DNA from: UMGS1279 sp045536815
GTDB lineage: Bacteria; Bacillota; Clostridia; Oscillospirales; Acutalibacteraceae
Length of the DNA stretch: 64,000 nt
NCBI GenBank assembly: GCA_045536815.1
Contig: JAZSOH010000017.1
Coordinates: forward strand, 6,406-70,405
Reading direction: 5' to 3'
Part shown: positions 43,212 through 53,030 of the stretch, one piece after another
How positions within the stretch are numbered: position 1 is the stretch's first letter
How the letters are laid out: each line of letters opens with the position of its first letter
Made by a program: the position numbers and the translations under genes
Notes under the pieces: generated by a model
The model's database searches: none
What the model was told of the DNA's origin: nothing
The model's input: only the letters and a program-made list of their open reading frames with translations

Positions 43212-44006
43212 TTATTTAATTGTTTCTTGTTTGAAAATTCCTCTTGGGTCTTCTGCCGTCCAATATGACAAATCTATTCTACCTGTAAGGTCCTCATTTA
43301 TATTATTAATCATCTCATCAAGATGAAGAAGTTTATTTTCTAAATTCGCCGCCGAACCTAATTTTACTATAAATCTATCCTTAATTTCAAATGTAATATT
43401 TGCCAGATTGGAAATATCAAGTTTTGAAACAGCATAGCTTTTTTCTTTTAGAATATTCAATATGCTTTGTGCATTCTTCTTTGCATCGGCATCTTTGAAC
43501 TGAATTATATGCCCTAAATCGCCTTTTTCAATTTCACAACCAGTTACACCTACTACATCTTTCGGTTGAGACTTCACCTTCTCTAAAACCTTATAATCTG
43601 TATCGCACAAAACATAAATATTACCTTGTTTAAAACACATAAAAGGTTTGCCTTTTTCGACCTCTAATATCACAGTTCCAGGAAGTTTTCTTTTGATTTT
43701 CACTTCTTTTATATAAGGGAGCTCAGTAGTAACCTTTTCTTTCGCACCCATGGGTGAAATGAAAATATTTTTACCCTTTTCTATACCCGATGCCTCAACA
43801 ACTTGCTCTGCAGTATACGGGTCAGGATTCCTAATAACTATAGACTTGACAGGGAAAAAAATTGTAAGCGATAACACGCATAAAACAAGTACACACAAAA
43901 TACAAAACACGGCAAAAAGTCTTTTAATTGCCTTCCTTCTTCTTGCCTTTTTTCTTTCTTCGCGTTTTCTTTTTATTTCAAGCTTTTTCGCTGTGCGGTC
44001 ATCCAT
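43212..44006 (-). CDS. ftsQ: Cell division protein FtsQ/DivIB
   Basis: A 264-aa bitopic divisome protein: basic cytoplasmic tail (KRKREERKKARRRKAIKRL), one membrane segment (FAVFCILCVLVLCVLSLTIFF, about residue 30-50), and an extracellular POTRA domain (VKSIVIRNPDPYTAEQVVEASGIEKGKNIF). It bridges FtsL and the septal synthase. The gene lies between murA (15 bp) and ftsZ (116 bp). Confidence 0.88.
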   Translation of the reverse strand: MDDRTAKKLEIKRKREERKKARRRKAIKRLFAVFCILCVLVLCVLSLTIFFPVKSIVIRNPDPYTAEQVVEASGIEKGKNIFISPMGAKEKVTTELPYIKEVKIKRKLPGTVILEVEKGKPFMCFKQGNIYVLCDTDYKVLEKVKSQPKDVVGVTGCEIEKGDLGHIIQFKDADAKKNAQSILNILKEKSYAVSKLDISNLANITFEIKDRFIVKLGSAANLENKLLHLDEMINNINEDLTGRIDLSYWTAEDPRGIFKQETIK

Positions 44007-44021
44007 AATTTCACTTCCCTT

Positions 44022-45275
44022 TTAGTGTTTAACAATATCGGCGCCAAGCGCACTTAAATTCTCAACTATATTTTCATACCCACGCTCAATGTGATGTATT
44101 TTTTCAATATTTGTTGTTCCTCTTGCTGTCAGAGCTGCAACTAAAAGTGCTGCTCCGCCTCTTAAATCTGTACACTGAACATTTGCACCCGAAAGACCGT
44201 TCACACCCTCAATAACTGCCACTCGACCATTTGTGGTTATCTTAGCGCCCATTCGGTTGATTTCATCAACAATTCTATATCTGTTTTCAAATATATTTTC
44301 AATAAACATTGAACTTCCATCGGCAACAGTTAGCATCGCTATAAAGGGCGAGCCCGCGTCGGTCGGAAAGCCGGGATATGGCAAACTGCGAATTATTGGA
44401 ATTCTTTTCAGTCTAACCGGTGCAGTTAGCGTAATATTTTTTCCGTGCACCAAAATATTACATCCCGCCGTTTTAAGATTTGATAAAATCGGTGTTAAAT
44501 GTGCGGGCAAGGTATTTTGAACTGTTATTTTTCCGCCTGTTATTGCCGCCGCAGTTAAATAGGTTGCGGCCTCTATTCTATCGGGAATAACGGTATGCTC
44601 AGTATCGCCAAGCTCCTTTACTCCTCTGATTTCTATTCTATCCGACCCGGCACCTTGAATGTCTGCGCCTGCGCGATTAAGAAAATCTGCCAAATCGCTT
44701 ATTTCGGGTTCTCTTGCCGCATTATGTATAACCGTTTTTCCCTGTGCAGTAGATGCGGCTAAAATAATATTTTCGGTTGCCCCAACACTTGGGAAAGAAA
44801 GGGTTATTTCGCTTCCTTTTAGCCCATTTTTGCCGTCACAAACTAAAAGACCGTAATCTTCTTCAATTTTAACCCCTAGTTCTTTTAGGGCGCTAAGGTG
44901 CAAATCTATCGGTCTAGGGCCAAGCTCACACCCACCGGGGCTGCTTAAAACTGCCCTTTTATTTCGTGCAATTATTGCCCCCAAAAAGACAATCGAAGAA
45001 CGCATTTCACGCATTAAATTATCGGGAATTTCAAAACCGTCTAAATTACTTGAATCAACAGTTACTGTATCTTCGTCCCTTTCTACCGTTGCGCCTAAAT
45101 GCTCTAAAATTTTTATTGCTGCAACAGTGTCGGAAAGCAAGGGGCAGTTATGTATCACGCTTTTTCCTTTACACACAATAGCTGCTGCCAAAATGGGAAG
45201 TGCGCTATTTTTCGCTCCATGCAGTTTAACATAACCATTTAACTTTTTACCGCCCAAAACCGTTACCAAGGACAT
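44022..45275 (-). CDS. murA: UDP-N-acetylglucosamine 1-carboxyvinyltransferase
   Basis: First committed step of peptidoglycan synthesis (enolpyruvyl transfer to UDP-GlcNAc), the fosfomycin target. About 417 aa: start VLGGKKLNGYVKLHGAKNSALPILAA, catalytic Cys in SSPGGCELGPRPIDLHL (about residue 115; Cys, so fosfomycin-sensitive type), and PYPGFPTDAGSPFIAMLTVA. ATG 45275 or 45281 could start; 45275 gives better spacing from AAGGG. Confidence 0.96.
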   Translation of the reverse strand: MSLVTVLGGKKLNGYVKLHGAKNSALPILAAAIVCKGKSVIHNCPLLSDTVAAIKILEHLGATVERDEDTVTVDSSNLDGFEIPDNLMREMRSSIVFLGAIIARNKRAVLSSPGGCELGPRPIDLHLSALKELGVKIEEDYGLLVCDGKNGLKGSEITLSFPSVGATENIILAASTAQGKTVIHNAAREPEISDLADFLNRAGADIQGAGSDRIEIRGVKELGDTEHTVIPDRIEAATYLTAAAITGGKITVQNTLPAHLTPILSNLKTAGCNILVHGKNITLTAPVRLKRIPIIRSLPYPGFPTDAGSPFIAMLTVADGSSMFIENIFENRYRIVDEINRMGAKITTNGRVAVIEGVNGLSGANVQCTDLRGGAALLVAALTARGTTNIEKIHHIERGYENIVENLSALGADIVKH

Positions 45276-45342
45276 ATTCATCGCACCCTTCAATAAAAAT
45301 AGAACCTATTTTTATTTTATGCTGCAATGAAATTTTGGTGTT

Positions 45343-46467
45343 TTAATTATATCTTGTATAAAGCTTCATAAGTTCTTTATAAATTCTTTCGGTTGAATCA
45401 GTTACTGCGGCTGTACCCGCTTTTTCGCCCATTTTCTTAAGAGCTTCTTTATTATATATTAGCCTATCTACAGTTTTAAAAAGAGTTTCTCCAGTAAGGT
45501 CTTTTTCTTCAATAACCTCGGCGGCACCAATCTTTTTAAGGGACATAGCGTTATGGTACTGATGGTTTTCTGCCACATACGGAGAAGGTATTAAAATCGC
45601 GGCTTTTGAACAAATTTCAAGCTCGCTGAGGCTTATGGCCCCCGCCCTTGAAATTAAAAGGTCGGCCGCCGCCATACACTCACCCATGTTGCTTATATAG
45701 TCTTTAACTATAACGTTCTCGGCATTTAAATTAACACCGTTTTTTCTTAACTCCTCAACAACCGCGTTATAATTTGCCTTGCCTGTTGCATGAATGAAAA
45801 TAATATCATTATCTTTCCATTTTTTTGCAATAAGATGGCAGACCGCTTTATTTATTGGGGTTGCGCCAAGGCTTCCACCCGAGGAGAGAATAACGGGTCT
45901 ATCATCAATAGAAAGTTTTTTTCTACATTCATTTTTATCAAGCACGCCGAAATTGCTTCTAACGGGATTACCTGTAATCACAGGCTCTTTATTCATATTA
46001 AGACGAGGCTTTGCCTCGGGCATTGCAAGCATAACGGTATCTACCATATTAACCAGCATTTTTGTTGTAACACCCGGATATGCATTTTGTTCATGAATAG
46101 CAGTTTTTATTCCAAGCTTTGCAGCCATTCTTAAAACAGGACCGCTAACATAACCGCCCGTTCCAAAAACTATGTCGGGCTTTAAATCTAAAAGAAGCCT
46201 TCTACAGTAAGTAGAAGAGGTAACAACCTTATAAACTGCGCTAATATTTCTACCAACATTTTTAAGGCTTAGCTTTCTTTGAAACCCTGCGACGTCTATT
46301 CCATAAAATGTAAAGCCGCTTTCTTTTACAAGGCGCTCTTCCATACCGCCTTTTTTGCCTATATAACTAATTTTGGCATCAGGGTGTTTTTCTTTTACGT
46401 AACTTGCAACTGCAAGTGCAGGGTTAATATGCCCCGCTGTACCGCCACCTGCAAACAAAATGTGCAT
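45343..46467 (-). CDS. murG: Lipid II synthase MurG
   Basis: Adds GlcNAc to lipid I at the inner face of the membrane, giving lipid II. 374 aa: N-terminal HILFAGGGTAGHINPALAVAS, ISYIGKKGGMEERLVKESGF, FGTGGYVSGPVL, and the donor-site SGGSLGATPINKAV and ISRAGAISLSELEI. ATG 46467 has AAAGGAG upstream and an in-frame TTG at 46473 is not needed. Confidence 0.96.
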   Translation of the reverse strand: MHILFAGGGTAGHINPALAVASYVKEKHPDAKISYIGKKGGMEERLVKESGFTFYGIDVAGFQRKLSLKNVGRNISAVYKVVTSSTYCRRLLLDLKPDIVFGTGGYVSGPVLRMAAKLGIKTAIHEQNAYPGVTTKMLVNMVDTVMLAMPEAKPRLNMNKEPVITGNPVRSNFGVLDKNECRKKLSIDDRPVILSSGGSLGATPINKAVCHLIAKKWKDNDIIFIHATGKANYNAVVEELRKNGVNLNAENVIVKDYISNMGECMAAADLLISRAGAISLSELEICSKAAILIPSPYVAENHQYHNAMSLKKIGAAEVIEEKDLTGETLFKTVDRLIYNKEALKKMGEKAGTAAVTDSTERIYKELMKLYTRYN

Positions 46468-46489
46468 AATCAAGGCTCCTTTAAAAAAG

Positions 46490-47644
46490 TTATTCCTTTT
46501 CTAGTTTACTGCATCGCGAAATTGATAGTACAACACCCATTTCGCAAAGAAGTACCACAAGCGCCGTTCCGCCATAGCTGAAAAAAGGCAAGCTTATTCC
46601 TGTATTAGGCAAGGTGTTTGTAACAACCAAAATGTTAAGCATTGCCTGAAAACCAACCTGAAATACAAGGCCTACACACATTAGGCTTCCAAATCTATCA
46701 GGCGCATTTCTTGCTATTGTAAACCCGCGCCAAACAAGTGCACAAAACAGTAAAATTATAACCAAAGCACCTATAAGCCCAAGCTCTTCGCAAACGATTG
46801 AGAAAATAAAGTCGTTCTGAGGTTCGGGAACCCATAAATATTTTTGTCTTGACTGTCCAAAGCCTCTTCCAAAAAGTCCGCCTGAGCCTATTGCCATAAG
46901 AGATTGCAAGGTTTGATAACCTTTACCTGTTGCATCGGCTTCGGGATTTATCCAATATGTCAGTCTATCTAAGCCATATCCACTTGCCACAACCGCCACG
47001 CCTATAATAACAACGGGAATTCCAAGAAATATTAAATATTTGAATCTTATGCCGCCAACAATCATCATTATTATACCGATGCCGAAAATAATAATTGCAG
47101 CAGAAAGATGTGTTTCAAGCATAACAAGTATGCCTATTGATGCGGTAATAAGCCCCATAAAGCAAACGCCGTATTTAAACTCGCCCATTCTTTTATAGTT
47201 TTTAGAAATAAGGTGTGCCAAAAGCAAAACAAGAGCAAATTTACCTATCTCAGAAGGCTGAAAGGTTATTGGGCCTAAAGGTATCCAACGCTTTTGTGTT
47301 GCCCCGGGAACAAGCGGCGGCAAAATTAAAAGTGCGCCCAAAAGCACTACCGAAATACCATAAAGTATCCAAACAAATCTTCGGTAAAACCTATAGTTGA
47401 TTTTCGATACCAAAAACATAAGTGCCACGCCTACTACGGCGAAAAGCAGTTGCCTTTTAATGTAATGATAACTATCCCCTTCCTCCACTAGCGCAAAAGC
47501 ATAGCTCGAAGAGAAAAGCATTAAAAGACCGGTAGTGAGTAAAACAAAAATAAGTGTTAAAAAGCCAAAATCCATTTTACCTTTAAGCCAAAATTCGTTA
47601 TTACTTTTTTTACGCTTAAGGTCTATTCGTTTTGTTTCTTCCAT
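46490..47644 (-). CDS. ftsW: SEDS peptidoglycan polymerase FtsW/SpoVE
   Basis: Ten-pass SEDS glycosyltransferase, 384 aa: start FGFLTLIFVLLTTGLLMLFSSSYAFA, KRWIPLGPITFQPSEIGKFALVL, the GGLFGRGFGQSRQKYLWVPEPQNDFIFSIVCEELG loop, and the terminal TGISLPFFSYGGTALVVLLCEMGVVLSISR. Pairs with the class B PBP encoded upstream in the cluster. FtsW or SpoVE cannot be separated by sequence alone; a single copy in the dcw cluster suggests division. Confidence 0.93.
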   Translation of the reverse strand: MEETKRIDLKRKKSNNEFWLKGKMDFGFLTLIFVLLTTGLLMLFSSSYAFALVEEGDSYHYIKRQLLFAVVGVALMFLVSKINYRFYRRFVWILYGISVVLLGALLILPPLVPGATQKRWIPLGPITFQPSEIGKFALVLLLAHLISKNYKRMGEFKYGVCFMGLITASIGILVMLETHLSAAIIIFGIGIIMMIVGGIRFKYLIFLGIPVVIIGVAVVASGYGLDRLTYWINPEADATGKGYQTLQSLMAIGSGGLFGRGFGQSRQKYLWVPEPQNDFIFSIVCEELGLIGALVIILLFCALVWRGFTIARNAPDRFGSLMCVGLVFQVGFQAMLNILVVTNTLPNTGISLPFFSYGGTALVVLLCEMGVVLSISRCSKLEKE

Positions 47645-47671
47645 TTTGCTTTACCCCCTGTCATAAAATTT

Positions 47672-48700
47672 TTATAAATACTTATTAACGTACAAAATCA
47701 CCGCTAAAAGCGCGCCTATAAGTGTAACAAAAGAAAAAACAAAAACAATTTTTTCTTCACTCCACTTACACATTTCAAAATGGTGATGTATTGGTGTCAT
47801 CTTGAAAATTCGTTTTTTAGTTTTCTTAAAATATGCCACCTGAATAACAACCGACATTGCTTCAACTAAGTATACAACACCAATTAAAATCAGTAAAATC
47901 GGCGCATTTATCGCAAAGGAAAGGCCAACAACCATACCGCCCAAGAAAAGTGAACCTGTATCTCCCATAAACACCTTTGCAGGATGAGCGTTCCACATAA
48001 CAAAACCTATTGAGGCACCTGCCGTTGCCGCAGAAATAAGGTTTGCACCGCTAAGCGATGCCATACTTGAAAGCACCATAAACGCACAGCTGACAACAAG
48101 TGTTACCGAGGAAGCAAGACCGTCAATTCCGTCGGTAAGATTTACTGCATTTATAAAACCATATACAAACAAAAGCGCAATCGGCCAGAAAATAAGACCT
48201 ATTCCCCTTGTGATACTAACCTCGCCCACAAAAGGAATAAAGGTTGTTTGCATTTTTCCAAACAAAAGTAAAACAAGCAAATATAGGGTTGTTGCTATAA
48301 GTTGAGCAAAGGTTTTTTGACGCGCTGTTAGCCCTAAATTACGTTTTTTTACTACCTTAATATAATCATCGGCAAAGCCTACAAGACCCATAGTAAGCGC
48401 AAGTCCCAAAGCCGCAAGCCATCTTATCAAACGTTCAACTATTTTAACATCTCGCGATAAAACATCATCACTTATAAATGCGTACGCAAGACCAATTAAA
48501 ACGGCTATCACAACGCCAATGATTATCATAATACCACCCATTGTGGGTGTTCCCTGTTTACCTTCGTGCCATTTTGGGCCGTCTTCCCTAATAGTTTGCC
48601 CGAAGTTTAACTTTTTCAAAAAAGGAATTGTCCAAAAACCTAAAAAATATACCGTTATAAATCCTATTGCTACAGTTATAATTGATGTAAAACTAAACAT
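47672..48700 (-). CDS. mraY: Phospho-N-acetylmuramoyl-pentapeptide transferase
   Basis: Makes lipid I on undecaprenyl phosphate. 342 aa, about ten membrane segments: start RQTIREDGPKWHEGKQGTPTMGGIMI-type loop, FADDYIKVVKKRNLGLTARQK, NLTDGIDGLASSV, AHPAKVFMGDTGSLFLGG, and the terminal MTPIHHHFEM catalytic histidines. Intact and full length. Confidence 0.96.
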   Translation of the reverse strand: MFSFTSIITVAIGFITVYFLGFWTIPFLKKLNFGQTIREDGPKWHEGKQGTPTMGGIMIIIGVVIAVLIGLAYAFISDDVLSRDVKIVERLIRWLAALGLALTMGLVGFADDYIKVVKKRNLGLTARQKTFAQLIATTLYLLVLLLFGKMQTTFIPFVGEVSITRGIGLIFWPIALLFVYGFINAVNLTDGIDGLASSVTLVVSCAFMVLSSMASLSGANLISAATAGASIGFVMWNAHPAKVFMGDTGSLFLGGMVVGLSFAINAPILLILIGVVYLVEAMSVVIQVAYFKKTKKRIFKMTPIHHHFEMCKWSEEKIVFVFSFVTLIGALLAVILYVNKYL

Positions 48701-48712
48701 ATTTTACTTCTC

Positions 48713-50143
48713 CTATCTAATGCTTTCCAAGGCCTCTTTAACAATTTCTCTTTCATCTAAATGAATTTTCTTTGTGCCAATTATCTGATAGGTTTCGTGG
48801 CCTTTACCGGCAAGAACAATTATATCTCCCGATTTTGCATGTCTTATAGCGTAATGAATTGCCTCAATTCTATTTTCAATAACCTTATAAGGAGTATGAA
48901 TTCCTTTAAGACCCTTAGTAATATCTTCAATTATTGCCATTGGCTCTTCTGTACGGGGATTATCGCTTGTAACAATAACAAAGTTTGCAAGTCTCGCCGC
49001 AACCGCACCCATTATAGGACGCTTAGTTTTATCCCTGTCGCCACCGCAACCAAAAAGTACAACAAGCCTGTTTTTCTCACAATCGCGGAAGGTCGAAAGA
49101 ATATTTTGTAGTCCATCAGGCGTATGTGCATAATCTATAATAACAGTAAAATCTTTACCTGTAGGAACGTTTTCTGCCCTTCCCTTTACGCCGTTTATAG
49201 TAGAAAGCGCGTTAGTTATATCCTCAATTGATATGCCGATTTCTTTGGCGCAAATTGCCGCCGCCAAAGAGTTATAAACTGAAAATTTACCTGAAATATT
49301 TAGCGAAATTCTTCCTATAACGCCAAATCCCGCCATATCATACTTTACTCTATCGTGAAAAATTTGAACATTTTTAGCGGTGAAATCGGCTTCGTCTGTT
49401 TTTGTGGAATATGTTAAACAGTTACACTCAACCGATTCGGCAAGTTTTTTTCCATATTCGTCGTCCAAATTGATTATAGCATTTTTTGAAACCTTAAAAA
49501 GCTTAGTCTTTGCCAAAAAATACTCTTCCATATCGCCGTGATAATCCAAATGGTCTTGGGTGAGATTTGTAAAAATACCTGTTTCAAACTCAATACCCTC
49601 AACTCTTCTTTGGTCAAGCGCATGAGAAGAAACCTCCATAACGGCATACTCACAGCCTGCTGCAACCATTTTTGCGAAAAGTTCTCTAAGCTTTACTATG
49701 CCGGGGGTTGTGTTATCCGATGGTATAACCTCATCGCCAACTAAATGTTCAACAGTGCCTATTAGGCCTGTTTTATGGCCATTTTCTTCTAAAATATGTT
49801 TCAAAATACTGCAAACCGAGGTTTTTCCATTTGTTCCTGTAACGCCGATTACCTTAAGTTTTTTAAGAGGAAAATCAAACTGCGCATCACAAAGCAATGC
49901 CAAAGCTTTATGAGTATCTTTGGTTACAATTTGTCTGTCAAGCTTTAAATCTTTCTCACAAACAACTACCGCTGCGCCCTTTTCTAAGGCAGACTTGGCA
50001 AAGTCGTGGCCATCATTTTGCGGTCCCTTTAGGCAGACGAAAATCGAGCCCTCTTTAACTTCACGAGAATCGTTTGTTACGTGTTTTATTTCAATATTTT
50101 CAAATTCTTTTGAAACGTTTTGCAGTATATTTTTAAGTTTCAT
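48713..50143 (-). CDS. murE: UDP-MurNAc-tripeptide synthetase
   Basis: Adds the third stem-peptide residue. 476 aa: Mur ligase P-loop VTGTNGKTSVCSIL (about residue 105), central GDMEEYFLAKTKLF, and ITSDNPRTEEP, in which DNPR is the motif of meso-diaminopimelate-adding MurE. Thus the wall is predicted meso-DAP type, consistent with lysC. ATG 50143 has GAAAGGA upstream. murF does not follow it. Confidence 0.94.
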   Translation of the reverse strand: MKLKNILQNVSKEFENIEIKHVTNDSREVKEGSIFVCLKGPQNDGHDFAKSALEKGAAVVVCEKDLKLDRQIVTKDTHKALALLCDAQFDFPLKKLKVIGVTGTNGKTSVCSILKHILEENGHKTGLIGTVEHLVGDEVIPSDNTTPGIVKLRELFAKMVAAGCEYAVMEVSSHALDQRRVEGIEFETGIFTNLTQDHLDYHGDMEEYFLAKTKLFKVSKNAIINLDDEYGKKLAESVECNCLTYSTKTDEADFTAKNVQIFHDRVKYDMAGFGVIGRISLNISGKFSVYNSLAAAICAKEIGISIEDITNALSTINGVKGRAENVPTGKDFTVIIDYAHTPDGLQNILSTFRDCEKNRLVVLFGCGGDRDKTKRPIMGAVAARLANFVIVTSDNPRTEEPMAIIEDITKGLKGIHTPYKVIENRIEAIHYAIRHAKSGDIIVLAGKGHETYQIIGTKKIHLDEREIVKEALESIR

Positions 50144-50177
50144 TTGTTTTCCTTTCGCTATAATAAATGCTAAAATG

Positions 50178-52433
50178 TTATGCGCCAATATCTCCTGTTT
50201 CGTTACTTCTAAAGTAAACCTCTATTACGGTTCCCCTTTCGGTTTGGGTGTCCGCCGCAATACTTTGCTGATACGAAACAACGGCTTTTGATGTATTTGT
50301 ATTACCCTTGAAAACAACATTAAGACCGTACTGTGCAGCCAATGTATTAACCTGAGAAAGTGTTAAACCTGTAAGCTTAGGCACCTTAACCTTTTCCTTC
50401 TCGGCAGTTTCTTCGGTATACAAAATTACAACACCTTTGTTGTAAACAGTACTTCCGCCCGAGGGAAGTTGTTTGATAACCTTTTCGCCGTTTCCTACAA
50501 TCTTATAAGAAACTCCTGCGCTTACTGCAGCGCTTTTCGCTTCACTTACAGTTTTCCCAACCACATTTGGTATGGTTTTTGAAAGCTTTGCAGTTTCCTC
50601 TTCGGTATACTGCGGTTCATAACCCATATACGGTAAAATTTCCGATAAAATTTTACCTCCTACAGGGGCAGAAATTGTACCACCATAATAGTTATCGCCA
50701 TGCGGTTCGTCTAATAGGAAAAGAAGTGCTATTTCGGGGTCATTCATTGGGGCAACGCCGCAAAATGAAGCGATATAAAGTCCGCTTTGACCACTCGAAA
50801 GCATTTCAGCAACCTTTTGTGCTGTTCCTGTTTTGCCTCCTACCCTATATCCTGCAACATAGGCGTTTTGTCCGCCTCCCGTTGCAACAACCGATTCCAT
50901 AAGTGAACAAACAAGCTGTGAAGTTTCTTTTGAAACCACCTGTCTTTTAACGGTTGTTTTTATCTCTTTAACGGTTTCGCCGTTCTCATCAATGATTTTA
51001 TCTACCACGTGTGGTGTTACAAGATTTCCACCGTTTACCGCCGCAGAAATAGCGGTTATAAGTTGAATTGGAGTGATTTTGAATGTCTGACCGAAGGCCG
51101 AAGAGCCTAGCTCGGTTGGACCCATATTTTCCTCTCTATGATACTGTGAAGTTGCTTCACCGGGAAGGTCTATTCCCGTTTTTTCGGTAAGACCGAATGC
51201 CTTAAAATACTTAGAAAATGTGTTGGCTCCAATAAGTTGACCCAAATTTATAAAATATGGGTTACAAGAAGATTCAGTCGCTTGTCTAAGATTTTGAACT
51301 CCGTGACCGATTTTCTTATGGCAATTATATCTTCTTCCCGCTATAACGATATATCCCGGACAATTACAGGTTGATTTTTCATTACAAACGCCCTCTTCAA
51401 TACCTATTGCCGCAGTAATAACCTTAAAAACAGAGCCGGGCTCGTATGCGTCGGAAACAACCTTATTTCTCCATTGGCGGTTTCTGAGTTCTGCGAGTTT
51501 TTTACTTCTTTCCTCTCCCTCAAGCTCGTCAACTATCTTTTGTTCTGCCGCACTTAAGGTAAAAGGTTCATTGCAGTCAAAATCGCCCTTGGTGGCCATC
51601 GCCAAAATAGCCCCCGTTTTAACATTCATAACAACACAAGCGCCGCGTTCGGCAACCTTGTTGGTAATAACCGCCTCATCAAGATGTTTTTCTACAACGT
51701 ACTGAATATACGAATCAATTGTCGTTACAAGAGAATTTCCGGGTTTTGGGTCTACAATTTTTTCATAACTAAACGGCATATCGGCGCCTACCGCATTTTT
51801 TGCCGCAACTACGCGCCCCGCAACACCGGTAAGTTCTTTGTCATATTTCAGTTCAAGACCCGAAAGTCCTTGATTATCTGTTCCAACAAATCCCAAAACT
51901 GTTGAAGCAATATTTTCTGAATAATATCTTCTTGTAGATTCATCTATGCCGATATAGTTGCTAAGCTTAAGGTCTGCGCCCTCTTTTAAAAATTCGCGAA
52001 CCTTAGTTGTATCGCTTTCGTTAACGTTTTTCTTAATTTCAACATAGTAGCTAGATGTTTTGTCAAGCTTAGCCATAACTGAATCTTTTTCTAGCTCTAG
52101 TATTTCGCTAAGACCCTCTGCAAGTTTATTTTTAACAGTGCCCCTTTTTTCTTCGGGAATGGTTAAAAGGTCGTTTGGAGTTGCATATATTGTCCAAACC
52201 GTTGCGCTTTTTGCCAAAACATTCATATTGGTATCATATATTTTTCCGCGCTCTGCAGTAATGTATGCATCATGAAGCTGTTGGGCAGAAGCCTTTGCTT
52301 GATACTCTTTACCATGCAAAATCATTGTGTTAAAAAGGCTAACACCGGTACTACCAACAGTTAGAATAACCATAGTCAGCATAATAGCAGTTATTTTTTG
52401 TTGCATTTTTCTTGTTGGACCTATTTTACGCAA
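50178..52433 (-). CDS. Class B penicillin-binding protein with two PASTA domains (FtsI/SpoVD type)
   Basis: Transpeptidase that crosslinks septal or cortex peptidoglycan. About 751 aa: short cytoplasmic tail, one membrane anchor (AIMLTMVILTVGSTGVSLF), dimerisation domain with AERGKIYDTNMNVLAKSA, active-site Ser in YEPGSVFKVITAA, SxN as ESSCNPYF, KTG in VGGKTGTAQ, then two PASTA domains (about 610-675 and 680-745). SpoVD usually has one PASTA and division PBP2B two, so I favour the division enzyme. TTG 52433 is used because GGGGGTG lies 5 bases upstream. Position before murE is typical. Confidence 0.9.
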   Translation of the reverse strand: MRKIGPTRKMQQKITAIMLTMVILTVGSTGVSLFNTMILHGKEYQAKASAQQLHDAYITAERGKIYDTNMNVLAKSATVWTIYATPNDLLTIPEEKRGTVKNKLAEGLSEILELEKDSVMAKLDKTSSYYVEIKKNVNESDTTKVREFLKEGADLKLSNYIGIDESTRRYYSENIASTVLGFVGTDNQGLSGLELKYDKELTGVAGRVVAAKNAVGADMPFSYEKIVDPKPGNSLVTTIDSYIQYVVEKHLDEAVITNKVAERGACVVMNVKTGAILAMATKGDFDCNEPFTLSAAEQKIVDELEGEERSKKLAELRNRQWRNKVVSDAYEPGSVFKVITAAIGIEEGVCNEKSTCNCPGYIVIAGRRYNCHKKIGHGVQNLRQATESSCNPYFINLGQLIGANTFSKYFKAFGLTEKTGIDLPGEATSQYHREENMGPTELGSSAFGQTFKITPIQLITAISAAVNGGNLVTPHVVDKIIDENGETVKEIKTTVKRQVVSKETSQLVCSLMESVVATGGGQNAYVAGYRVGGKTGTAQKVAEMLSSGQSGLYIASFCGVAPMNDPEIALLFLLDEPHGDNYYGGTISAPVGGKILSEILPYMGYEPQYTEEETAKLSKTIPNVVGKTVSEAKSAAVSAGVSYKIVGNGEKVIKQLPSGGSTVYNKGVVILYTEETAEKEKVKVPKLTGLTLSQVNTLAAQYGLNVVFKGNTNTSKAVVSYQQSIAADTQTERGTVIEVYFRSNETGDIGA

Positions 52434-52528
52434 AGGTTTCACCCCCAAATTTAAAAAGTAACAAAAAGTCAAAATCCGCCAGTAAGATTACTGACGTTTT
52501 TTGATAATATTATTGATATGTTTGGCCA

Positions 52529-53011
52529 TTACGGTTTATTCTCGGCCGAATATTCGCCCGAGCCTATAACCACTTTATCTTCCTTAACGGTACGAACGTA
52601 AACTATCTGATTTTTATCCATTTTACGCATACCAAGATTAATTGCGGCTTGTTCTAAATTCTTATAGGATATTTTCTGCTCAAGCTCGAAGTTTATAGAA
52701 GCCAAATAGCTTTCCGCTTCGTTTATGTCGTTATTAATCACCGCAATTTTATGCTCTGTCTCGTTTATTTGAGAACGAAGATAGATATTTCCGCATAGCA
52801 TTAAAACAACAAACACAGTAACAAGTATTGCGCTTATCTTCCCTGTAACGCGAGAAGCCGCTTCTTTTCTTATACGGGCGCGTTTTCTCTCAACATCGGG
52901 AATAGTTGTTATGTTAGCATTTTTTGTTTTGGAATTCTCTATCTTTTCGGCAGGAGCAAAAAGCGAAAAATCATATGCTAATCCGTCCTGATAATATTTT
53001 AAATTATTCAA
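52529..53011 (-). CDS. ftsL: FtsL-like septum formation initiator
   Basis: A 160-aa bitopic protein: N-terminal cytoplasmic region (about 70 residues, ending RKRARIRKEAASRVTGK), one membrane segment (ISAILVTVFVVLMLCGNIYL), and a coiled-coil ectodomain (QINETEHKIAVINNDINEAESYLASINFELEQ). It fits FtsL, which scaffolds the FtsW-PBP septal synthase, by position between rsmH and pbp. Sequence conservation is low in this family, so the call rests partly on context. Confidence 0.75.
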   Translation of the reverse strand: MNNLKYYQDGLAYDFSLFAPAEKIENSKTKNANITTIPDVERKRARIRKEAASRVTGKISAILVTVFVVLMLCGNIYLRSQINETEHKIAVINNDINEAESYLASINFELEQKISYKNLEQAAINLGMRKMDKNQIVYVRTVKEDKVVIGSGEYSAENKP

Positions 53012-53030
53012 TTTTGCTCCTCCTTTACTT

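Noticed and set aside
50178..52433. Calling the penicillin-binding protein SpoVD
   Set aside because: Two PASTA domains and position before murE fit the division enzyme better; left as FtsI/SpoVD type.
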